A stretch of DNA of 64,000 nt from UBA1268 sp002694955 (GTDB lineage Bacteria > Planctomycetota > Planctomycetia > Pirellulales > UBA1268), in the NCBI GenBank assembly GCA_028066355.1, contig JALCBP010000006.1:11905-75904 (forward strand), read 5' to 3'. Each line of letters opens with the position of its first letter. Positions within the stretch are counted from its first letter, which is position 1. The notes under the pieces were generated by a model. That model was not told where the DNA came from, searched no databases, and saw nothing but the letters and a program-made list of their open reading frames with translations. A program made the position numbers and the translations under genes. This document shows, piece by piece, positions 17,568 to 24,035 of this stretch.

Positions 17568-17706
17568 TGACGAGTCATTCCGAGTCTCGTCAACCACACC
17601 TTAAAAAAGTGGGGTCTTCGACTTTTTTTGGTCGAGCGGTCGCCTTGCCCCTGACCCGCTCGATTTTGGTAGGACGCTCCTGCCGGGTCGAGACCCTGCT
17701 TTTTTT
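17568..17706 (+). ncRNA. Candidate intergenic small RNA of about 130 nt with Rho-independent terminator
   Basis: The stretch has no plausible coding content but several consecutive inverted repeats on the plus strand. TGACGAG (17568-17574) pairs with CTCGTCA (17586-17592). TCGAC (17617-17621) pairs with GTCGA (17631-17635). CGAGCGG (17633-17639) pairs with CCGCTCG (17656-17662). The last hairpin, GGGT-CGAG-ACCC (17685-17696) flanked by a GC/GC pair, runs straight into seven T residues (17700-17706), a textbook terminator. A promoter-like pair lies at 17539-17567. No known RNA family signature is recognised; SRP RNA, 6S, tmRNA and RNase P motifs are absent. The call rests on structure, terminator and position between two divergent transcription units. 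Confidence 0.45.
17682..17706 (+). terminator. Rho-independent terminator (T7 tract)
   Basis: The hairpin GC-C-GGGT-CGAG-ACCC-T-GC with one internal mismatch is followed by seven consecutive T residues at 17700-17706. No protein-coding gene ends nearby on this strand, so it implies a non-coding transcript. Confidence 0.6.
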
Positions 17707-17746
17707 ACGCGCTGTGTGGCATAGAAGCCCAAAAAAAGCCTACCAC

Positions 17747-17776
17747 TTGACGCTCACTTATCGTCTGCGCTACCTT
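17747..17776 (+). promoter_or_regulatory. Candidate promoter of tRNA-Thr
   Basis: TTGACG (17747-17752), an 18-base spacer and TACCTT (17771-17776) lie about 40 bases upstream of the tRNA. The -35 is strong and the -10 moderate. The position after the terminator at 17706 and before the tRNA is as expected. Confidence 0.45.
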
Positions 17777-17817
17777 AAAGGACTCGGCGGTACGGCGTTT
17801 CCCTGCCGGATGCCCCC

Positions 17818-17891
17818 GCCAGCGTAGCTTCAATTGGCAGAGCACCGCATTCGTAATGCGGGGGTTGTGGGTTCGATTCCCATCGCTGGCT
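17818..17891 (+). tRNA. tRNA-Thr (anticodon CGT)
   Basis: A complete cloverleaf can be read. The acceptor stem GCCAGCG pairs with CGCTGGC, leaving discriminator T at 17891. The D-stem is GCTT/GAGC with one wobble pair. The anticodon stem CCGCA/TGCGG encloses the loop TTCGTAA, giving anticodon CGT, which reads ACG. The variable loop is five bases, and the T-arm is GTGGG-TTCGATT-CCCAT. The 3' CCA is not encoded. The anticodon arm is the same as in Escherichia coli tRNA-Thr(CGU). Confidence 0.95.
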
Positions 17892-17910
17892 CTCTACAAT
17901 ATTAGCCACG

Positions 17911-17936
17911 GTCGCCTTCGGCGATTTCTTCCTTTA
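17911..17936 (+). terminator. Rho-independent terminator after tRNA-Thr
   Basis: TCGCC (17912-17916), loop TTC and GGCGA (17920-17924) form a short GC-rich hairpin followed by a T-rich tract (17925-17936). It begins 20 bases after the tRNA and precedes the next gene by about 50 bases. Confidence 0.6.
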
Positions 17937-17983
17937 TGCTATAGCCCGTCTCGTCCTGCAGTCACAAAGGCATTTAACACACT

Positions 17984-19348
17984 ATGCAAAGTTCTGTTAC
18001 TCCAAGTCCAACTACTATCGACGTACGCGAACTCATTATCGGCAGCGGTCCATTTGGCCCCAACGAAGTTCGGGCGATTGCTGACTCACTTGGAACCAAC
18101 ACGGATACCCACCGAGAACTAAGGCTAACTGTCCAGGAACTTCAACAGGTCAGCGACCTGAGCCCAGCAGCGTCCGTTCGCCTTGGCGTCGCCCTATACC
18201 TACTCGGGCGGAGTAGTGAAGCCGTCGTATCACTTAAATCTGGTGATGGTTCAGCGCTTGCCCTATTTGCACTCGGCCTAGCTCAAGCTGCTCTTGCTGC
18301 AGCCGACGATGCGTGTGCTTCTTTTGATGCGGCCCGAACAGCAGGATATCCCGCCGGCGCATGCCTCGCCGCGCAAGCGAATACGCTGCGTGCGGCGAAC
18401 AGACTTGAGGAGGCTGTTGCCGTATTGAGCAACGCCACCGATGAAGAAAAGTCATCGGCTGAATACCTCGCCGCGCAGGGGGCTATTGCGGTCGAGCGTG
18501 GTGATTCTGTCGCAGACACACTCAATATACTTGAGAAGGCGGTCGAAAGTGACAGTGGCCAACCACTTGCTTTGTTCTGCCTTGGCGTACTCCACGACAG
18601 AATCGGTAATGACGATGAAGCAATAGACTGTTACCAACGTTCGCTGCTCAGATATCCTGCAACGGTCGGGGCACTCATGAACCTCGGTCTTCTCTACGAG
18701 GATCGTGATGACTTTTCTCAGGCTCAGCAGTGTTACCGAAGAATTCTCGATGGCCTCCCGATTGATGCACCGGGTCGAGAAGAAGCTATTTCCCGTGCAA
18801 AGCTTTTCCTCAAGGATTCTGCGGCATCTGGTGATCGACAACTCGATGAGCAGGAGCAGCGACAGCGTGACCGACTCGAGCAGGTACTCGCACTCCCAGT
18901 AAGTGACTTTGAGCTTTCAGTTCGGAGCCGCAATTGCTTGGCAAAAATGGGCATCCAAACATTGGGCGACCTCACGCAGACTAGTGAAGCGGATGTACTA
19001 GCCAGCAAGAACTTCGGTGAAACTAGCCTTGTTGAAATCAAAGACATTCTTGCGTCAAAGGGACTCCTGCTCGGTCAGTTTGCAACACCATCAATGGCTG
19101 CAGAATCCTCACCGAACTTCGATGAACCTGTTGGCGAACAAACTGAAATTCATGGACTGCCAGTCACGGAACTCAACCTTTCCGTTCGCGCGAGAAAATG
19201 CACCACCAAGCTTGGCATCATGACCATTGGTGAGTTAGTTCGTAGAACGGCAGAGGATCTTATGGAATGCAAAAACTTTGGAGTAACGAGCCTCAACGAA
19301 GTTCGTGAGAGACTTGGCGAACGAGGACTAAAGCTTCGGGGCGAGTAG
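17984..19348 (+). CDS. TPR protein with two RNA polymerase alpha-subunit C-terminal-like domains
   Basis: This 454-residue cytoplasmic protein has TPR repeats over about 50-280 (for example ALFCLGVLHDRIGNDDEAID and ALMNLGLLYEDRDDFSQAQ). Two copies of an alpha-CTD-like helix-hairpin-helix domain follow, at about 301-366 and 389-454. Copy 1 reads LPVSDFELSVRSRNCL and copy 2 LPVTELNLSVRARKC. Compared with the RNA polymerase alpha subunit, the DNA-contacting Arg265 and Cys269 equivalents are kept in both, Asn268 only in copy 1, and Ser299 in both (NFGETSL, NFGVTSL), while Lys298 is Thr. This suggests DNA or regulator binding outside the polymerase, with the TPRs as a docking surface. The domains are clear; the role is unknown. 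Confidence 0.88.
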   Translation: MQSSVTPSPTTIDVRELIIGSGPFGPNEVRAIADSLGTNTDTHRELRLTVQELQQVSDLSPAASVRLGVALYLLGRSSEAVVSLKSGDGSALALFALGLAQAALAAADDACASFDAARTAGYPAGACLAAQANTLRAANRLEEAVAVLSNATDEEKSSAEYLAAQGAIAVERGDSVADTLNILEKAVESDSGQPLALFCLGVLHDRIGNDDEAIDCYQRSLLRYPATVGALMNLGLLYEDRDDFSQAQQCYRRILDGLPIDAPGREEAISRAKLFLKDSAASGDRQLDEQEQRQRDRLEQVLALPVSDFELSVRSRNCLAKMGIQTLGDLTQTSEADVLASKNFGETSLVEIKDILASKGLLLGQFATPSMAAESSPNFDEPVGEQTEIHGLPVTELNLSVRARKCTTKLGIMTIGELVRRTAEDLMECKNFGVTSLNEVRERLGERGLKLRGE

Positions 19349-19351
19349 CAT

Positions 19352-19388
19352 CCGCCAGCAGGAACAGCGCCCGCCAGCAGGAACGGCG
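19352..19388. repeat. Short tandem duplication (two 18-bp units)
   Basis: CCGCCAGCAGGAACAGCG (19352-19369) is repeated at 19371-19388 with a single base change (A to G) and one base between the copies. It directly follows the stop codon of the TPR/alpha-CTD gene. It is probably a local duplication. Confidence 0.6.
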
Positions 19389-19412
19389 TATCTACCAGTA
19401 TTCTGCACACCA

Positions 19413-19432
19413 TCATGCAATAAATTGCATGA
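19413..19432. repeat. Perfect 8-bp inverted repeat
   Basis: TCATGCAA and TTGCATGA flank a TAAA loop. No T tract follows. It may be an operator, a transcript-end structure or chance. Confidence 0.4.
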
Positions 19433-19467
19433 AACGCTTGAAAAATAGCAACTCATGGGGGATTTCG

Positions 19468-19500
19468 CTCAAATTTGCCTAAAATTTGAGTCGTTTCTTT
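19468..19500 (+). terminator. Candidate terminator of the TPR/alpha-CTD gene
   Basis: CTCAAATTT (19468-19476), loop GCCTA and AAATTTGAG (19482-19490) form a perfect 9-bp stem followed by the T-rich TCGTTTCTTT. The stem is AT-rich, so it is weaker than usual, but its position 120 bases after the stop codon and before the next gene's promoter fits. Confidence 0.45.
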
Positions 19501-19547
19501 AGTTTCGATACCGTGGAGTCATCGGTGCGCCCAATGTGCAAAGGACG

Positions 19548-19576
19548 TTGACGCTCTCCAAAACCACACTTAATCG
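19548..19576 (+). promoter_or_regulatory. Candidate promoter of the Rho_N/DUF4912 gene
   Basis: TTGACG (19548-19553), a 17-base spacer and TAATCG (19571-19576) lie just upstream of a GAGGA ribosome-binding site and the ATG at 19595. The -10 is weak. Confidence 0.3.
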
Positions 19577-19594
19577 GGGTTTCTGAGGAATCAC

Positions 19595-20839
19595 ATGACA
19601 GTTGCAAGCCTTAAACAGATGCGGGTTCGTGAACTTGCGCGAATGGCGAAACAATCCAAGATTCGTGGTTGGCACGCCATGCGAAAAGACCAACTGGTTA
19701 ACGAACTTGTGCGACGAGCCACAGCAGCCAAGTCAATTCGTGACACCAATGCTGATCAAGACAGCCACAAAGAGACCTGGGAAGAGGGCTCAACAGGTGA
19801 AACGAAAAGAAATCCGTCTAAAAAAGACGGTCGAAAATCCAAGTCTAATAGATCAACTGACATCAAGTTGAAGATCGATAGTTCGAAAACGGATAAAAAA
19901 AGGAGTCAAAAGAAAAAACAAGCAACTGTGCAGCGTGAAAGTACGGTAAAGCTGATCAAGGAAGCACAGGCACAACGGTCGCGTGTGAAAAGCCTTGTCA
20001 CTCAACCTGAGCCGAGCCAGAAAGGAAACGCCGTACGTAACCGTGCCGTCCTTATGGCCCGTGGCCCGCATTGGCTCCATGCGTTCTGGGAAATCACAAG
20101 TGATAGCGTCCTCCGCGTTAAAGCCGCAATGGGGACCAAGTGGCACACAGCAGTTCCCGTACTTCGGGTGCTTGAAGTTTTTGGCGACAAAGGTGAGACA
20201 CCTTCGGAACGTATTTTTCGTGAAATCCAAATACATGGTGGCGTTAAGAACTGGTTTATCGACATGCGCAAGCCTATGCCTTGTCGAGTGGAGGTTGGCT
20301 ACAAGACTCGTTGCGGGAAATTCTACAAGCTATGCCGCAGCAACAGGATCGCTGCAGCACCGGTCTGCCGCGCTGATTCGCTCGACATACACTGGAAAGA
20401 CATTGAATCGGACTCTTCCAGGATTTTTTCGCTTAGTGGTGGCTACACGGATGATACTGACTCCGAAGAGGTGCGGAAGCTCTTTCAAGAACGTTTGCGG
20501 CAGCCATTAGGACCGCCGGAAATAAACAATATGAAACACAATGAGGCAAATACTTACAGCGAGAAAAAGGGATTCCCGATGGAAGTTGACGCGGAACTGG
20601 TTATTTTTGGAACCACTGAGAAAGGCAGCTATCTATCCATTAAGGGTGAGCCAATCGACATAGCCAGTGATGGAAGTTTCCGCATACGCCTGCAGATGCC
20701 AAACAGACGTCAAGTCATTCCCATTTATGGCCAATCAGCTTCTGGACTCGAACAGCAAACTGTTGTGCTCGCCGTTGAGAGAAATACCAGAATGATGGAG
20801 CCTGCCCCAATAGGTGAAACGGCCAGCAACGAACTCTAA
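19595..20839 (+). CDS. Rho N-terminal-domain protein with DUF4912
   Basis: This 414-residue protein begins with a Rho_N/SAP-like domain (about 1-48, LKQMRVRELARMAKQSKI), the fold that precedes the RNA-binding part of transcription terminator Rho. A Lys-rich, disordered region follows (about 50-140). The DUF4912 domain (about 150-260) contains RGPHWLHAFWEIT, VLRVLEVFGD and WFIDMRKPMPCRVEVGY. A C-terminal beta-rich part (about 320-400) ends it. DUF4912 has no established function; the Rho_N part suggests nucleic-acid binding. The start is supported by GAGGA six bases upstream of the ATG. It follows the TPR/alpha-CTD gene in the same direction with its own promoter candidate. Confidence 0.85.
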   Translation: MTVASLKQMRVRELARMAKQSKIRGWHAMRKDQLVNELVRRATAAKSIRDTNADQDSHKETWEEGSTGETKRNPSKKDGRKSKSNRSTDIKLKIDSSKTDKKRSQKKKQATVQRESTVKLIKEAQAQRSRVKSLVTQPEPSQKGNAVRNRAVLMARGPHWLHAFWEITSDSVLRVKAAMGTKWHTAVPVLRVLEVFGDKGETPSERIFREIQIHGGVKNWFIDMRKPMPCRVEVGYKTRCGKFYKLCRSNRIAAAPVCRADSLDIHWKDIESDSSRIFSLSGGYTDDTDSEEVRKLFQERLRQPLGPPEINNMKHNEANTYSEKKGFPMEVDAELVIFGTTEKGSYLSIKGEPIDIASDGSFRIRLQMPNRRQVIPIYGQSASGLEQQTVVLAVERNTRMMEPAPIGETASNEL

Positions 20840-20952
20840 ATCACTTTTTTGGCGATACGCACCTCTAAAATCGATGCGCTTCTATTCATTGAAACTGATG
20901 TGGGTATCATAGAAATAGTGGAAGAATGCGAGATGTCGCTCAACGAGAGTGT

Positions 20953-21180
20953 GGGGCGGTAAGTTTTCTGCCATGCCCGTGTTGTGTCGAACCATGCCGG
21001 TGAGCTCTTAATGAGGCTCGTCGGGTGCCAAACATAGCTCCGGTCGTTTGCGATGCCGAGACGAAAATTTTTCTCGTGTTCGGATGCCAACCCCGGGTTG
21101 CTGAGGCACCCTCCTTTTAATTTGGCGAGCTCTCCGCATTCCGCGACACCACGACATCGCGGTGGTTTGCTTATCGCCCC
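20953..21180 (+). ncRNA. Candidate structured RNA of about 228 nt, family unknown
   Basis: This part of the gap between the DUF4912 gene and the small membrane protein gene has no convincing open frame. Its two ends can pair: GGGGCGGTAAG (20953-20963) with CTTATCGCCCC (21170-21180), eleven consecutive pairs with one G-U. The G-U is possible only if the plus strand is transcribed; on the minus strand it is an A-C mismatch. Inside, GGGTGCC (21023-21029) pairs with GGCACCC (21105-21111), and further hairpins occur at 21002-21019, 21055-21076 and 21090-21102. I see no SRP, 6S, tmRNA or RNase P signature. A single long helix could be chance, so the call is tentative. Confidence 0.35.
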
Positions 21181-21200
21181 ATGCCCTCATCGGCAAAAGT

Positions 21201-21452
21201 CTATCCTTCTTTGTCGGATGTCTTGTCTGGTCGTTCAAGGATGGTGATACCTGCGGTGACTGTTGTCGTCACCAGTGAACAGGCCCACCCTACGCCCAGA
21301 CCAATAGCGACACGAACACAGAAACGACCGCCTGCATGATCGCCCATCCCTTCCAGCAAGCCAGCGAGGCCAAGTACGAGAACTATCACAACTGGGAGAA
21401 ATAGCCCTAGTAGAACAGACCATGTAAGAACGCGATGCAAAATGGAGAACAT
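21201..21452 (-). CDS. Small membrane protein with two predicted helices
   Basis: This 83-residue protein has two hydrophobic segments, WSVLLGLFLPVVIVLVLGLA (about 11-30) and a second at about 45-72, separated by a short glycine-rich loop. The C-terminus is charged (ERPDKTSDKEG). The alternation of hydrophobic segments and polar ends looks like a real protein, and an AGGA box lies eleven bases before the ATG. The family is not recognised. Confidence 0.55.
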   Translation of the reverse strand: MFSILHRVLTWSVLLGLFLPVVIVLVLGLAGLLEGMGDHAGGRFCVRVAIGLGVGWACSLVTTTVTAGITILERPDKTSDKEG

Positions 21453-21572
21453 GAATTGGCAAATCCTTGCGGCTTTACGCGACTCGATTGCTTAGATGGA
21501 ACAAGTGATGAATTTTTCTACGCAGACCGATCTATAAAGATAAATAACCGCTCGGCCAGGAACGAGTATCTC

Positions 21573-21578
21573 TATAAT
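21573..21578 (+). promoter_or_regulatory. Consensus -10 box (TATAAT) upstream of the esterase gene
   Basis: A perfect TATAAT lies 28 bases before the ATG at 21607. No good -35 is seen at the expected distance. If used, transcription would start near 21585, which makes the ATG at 21607 the first usable start codon. Confidence 0.4.
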
Positions 21579-21606
21579 ATTGAAATTCTCTTCGTATATT
21601 GAGATA

Positions 21607-24006
21607 ATGATTCACTTTTTTCGAACGTCAACCTGCGAAAGTCCAGCCCGAAGAGCTGGAACCTATTTCCCTTGTTTTTGCACGGTTTTGCTAGCCTACT
21701 GCATTTCATCTATTCCCTCTTATGCTGACCGCGTAACCCTTGATGATGGCCGCATTCTTAGTGGCACAATCGCTCTACTTCCAGGGGTAAGTGTTGACCC
21801 CGAGGCAGAGGACGGATCCGGGTCTACCGTCGTAATGTGCGACAATGGCTTAACTCGAACATTTGTTTCAAAGAAGCGGGTTATCGGAGCAGCTGAAGAG
21901 GACGCCGGTCAGGCGTTCGAGAAAATAAGAATTTCCCAGCGAGTACCAGATAGTGGCCGGCGTGTGTCGAGCATCGGAAATATCATTGCCACCACTCCAT
22001 TTGACGAGTTCGGCAGACGCGTTATCACGCTCTCAACACCGGGAGGCCGTTTAGACCTCGTACAAGGGATCACTTCGATAACACCCGAGTGGACTGCAGT
22101 CGAAGGACTGATCACAGAACACTCGCTACGTCTTGACATGCGACTTGCCACATCCTCAGTTCCCCGCGAGACGCTCAGCCAGATTATCAAAAAGCAACTG
22201 GATAGTGACGATCTCGATGAGCGGCTCCAATTTGTTCGCCTTCTCATTCAAGGGGCTCAATACAAGGAAGCAAAACTTGAACTGCAGAGCGTGTTAAAAG
22301 ATTTTCCCTCTCTCAAAAGCCTTCAGGAACAACAAAAGAACATCTCGAACCTTGCAGCAAACCAAGTGCTTGCAGAGATACTTTTACGAAAAAACTCGGG
22401 GCAAGACCGCCTCGTAATTAGCCTGTTGGAAAATTTTTCTGCGGAGGATGGAGACGGTGAATTACTTCAAGCTGTCAAAGAACTCCGCGATGATTATCGT
22501 GCAGAATTGAAACGGGCCAGAACTCAAGTCCAGGAAATTAAAGCACTGGCTGACCAATTGCCTGATGCTCGTGACAAGAACCTGGTTGGTACCATCGTGG
22601 AGGAGATCTCGACGGAACTTACATTCGAAAGCCTTAAGCGACTGTCGGTATTCGAACGCGTTGGCTCAAACGGCCAGTTACCACCAGAACAAGCACTTTC
22701 ATTAGCTCTTACCGGTTGGCTTGGTGGTGAAAATGCGTCACAGATAAACCTCAAGCTAGCCATTTCTATGGCGAATGTCCGTAATCTTTTGAGTCGGTAT
22801 CTTCTTTCAAAGGAACCCAAAGAGCGGCAAGAGATTCGCCAACGACTCGACACCGAGGAAGCGTTTGACGCAAAAACGATTGCAGCCCTAGCGTCACATA
22901 TGGTGCCTCCAGCCGCTCCTGCTGGCAGTAGCGTCGATGGATTTTTTGAGCTCGAGGCTTGCCTCCCATTCCCAGAAGGCCAAAACAAAGCGACTGCCCG
23001 TTATTTCGTGCAATTGCCTCCGGAATATGACGCGCGTCGAAGATACCCGACCATCATGACATTACATGGTGCAGGAACCACACCACTGCAACAGATCGAC
23101 TGGTGGGCGGGAACAAAAACCAAAAATGGAAGACGTGACGGGCAGGGCGGCAGGCACGGAGTAATCGTGATCTCGCCAGCATGGAGTGAAAAAACACAGC
23201 TTGAATATCGATATTCTGCAAAGGAACATTCATTGATTCTAGCAGTGCTGCGTGACGCTTCTCGTCAATTTTCAATCGATTCAAACCGAGTATTTCTATC
23301 AGGGCATTCCATCGGTGGGGATGCAGCATGGGACATCGGACTATCACATCCAGATCTCTGGGCAGGAATTATTGTTTTATCAGGTAAAGCTGGCCGGTTT
23401 GTTCACCACTACCACCCAAACGCACAAACGCTTCCTTTTTATATTGTCTGCGGTGGACTTGACCACACGACATTTACCGCCAATGAAATGGATCTTGATC
23501 GGTATTTAAAGAAAGGGTTCGACCTAACGTATGTAGAGTATCGGGGACGGGGGCACGAGCATTTCTCTGATGAACTGATAAATATATTTGATTGGACAAC
23601 TCGTAAAATCCGATCAAGCTCTCCAAAAGAAATTGATGCTGTGAGCATGAGGCCATGGGACCGGTTTTTCTGGTGGATTGAAATGAATTCACCGCCCCAG
23701 CAAACAATGGTACTGCCTGAGAATTGGCCGCCTGCTCGCTTTGGTCAGCCCTTCTCGCTCTCAGCCAAAGCCGGCACAAGCAACAAAATTAATGCCCGCT
23801 GTGGTGCTGACCAAGTACGAATCTGGTTATCACCAGAAATAATCGACTTTCAACGGCCGCTTACGATTTACTTGGGTAGTCGTCGCTTACATCAAGGTGA
23901 GATCACACCTGATGTCGATGTGCTCTTGGAAGATCTTCGTACCCGGTGTGACTACCAACACCCGTTTTGGGCTGTCATCACAAAACCCAGCGTGGCTGAG
24001 AATTGA
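21607..24006 (+). CDS. Exported alpha/beta hydrolase (esterase/depolymerase-like) with long N-terminal region
   Basis: This protein of 799 residues carries a signal peptide (hydrophobic stretch FCTVLLAYCISSIPSYA). The first 400 residues are mostly helical with no recognised domain, except an N-terminal DRVTLDDGRILSGTI segment that resembles a small beta-fold common in planctomycete secreted proteins. The hydrolase domain (about 440-670) has PTIMTLHGAGTTP (oxyanion region), FLSGHSIGGDAAWDIG with the nucleophile Ser in G-H-S-I-G, an Asp in CGGLDHTTF and a His in GRGHEHF, which gives a full triad. It resembles PHB-depolymerase or phospholipase/carboxylesterase families. A TTG at 21580 is possible, but the ATG is preferred because of the -10 box. 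Confidence 0.8.
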   Translation: MIHFFRTSTCESPARRAGTYFPCFCTVLLAYCISSIPSYADRVTLDDGRILSGTIALLPGVSVDPEAEDGSGSTVVMCDNGLTRTFVSKKRVIGAAEEDAGQAFEKIRISQRVPDSGRRVSSIGNIIATTPFDEFGRRVITLSTPGGRLDLVQGITSITPEWTAVEGLITEHSLRLDMRLATSSVPRETLSQIIKKQLDSDDLDERLQFVRLLIQGAQYKEAKLELQSVLKDFPSLKSLQEQQKNISNLAANQVLAEILLRKNSGQDRLVISLLENFSAEDGDGELLQAVKELRDDYRAELKRARTQVQEIKALADQLPDARDKNLVGTIVEEISTELTFESLKRLSVFERVGSNGQLPPEQALSLALTGWLGGENASQINLKLAISMANVRNLLSRYLLSKEPKERQEIRQRLDTEEAFDAKTIAALASHMVPPAAPAGSSVDGFFELEACLPFPEGQNKATARYFVQLPPEYDARRRYPTIMTLHGAGTTPLQQIDWWAGTKTKNGRRDGQGGRHGVIVISPAWSEKTQLEYRYSAKEHSLILAVLRDASRQFSIDSNRVFLSGHSIGGDAAWDIGLSHPDLWAGIIVLSGKAGRFVHHYHPNAQTLPFYIVCGGLDHTTFTANEMDLDRYLKKGFDLTYVEYRGRGHEHFSDELINIFDWTTRKIRSSSPKEIDAVSMRPWDRFFWWIEMNSPPQQTMVLPENWPPARFGQPFSLSAKAGTSNKINARCGADQVRIWLSPEIIDFQRPLTIYLGSRRLHQGEITPDVDVLLEDLRTRCDYQHPFWAVITKPSVAEN

Positions 24007-24035
24007 CTGGCCTGCATTTTTGTTACATTCCAAAA

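Noticed and set aside
17564..17827. Open frame of 87 codons overlapping the candidate small RNA and tRNA
   Set aside because: It runs across the terminator, the tRNA promoter and the tRNA start, with no protein features.
20836..21090. TTG-start frame of 84 codons on the minus strand in the structured RNA region
   Set aside because: The purine-rich box is too far from the start and the sequence is not protein-like.
20953..21180. SRP RNA, 6S RNA, tmRNA or RNase P RNA
   Set aside because: I looked for the SRP GGAAG tetraloop region, a tmRNA tag and tRNA-like end, and RNase P conserved regions, and found none; the interval is kept only as an unknown candidate.
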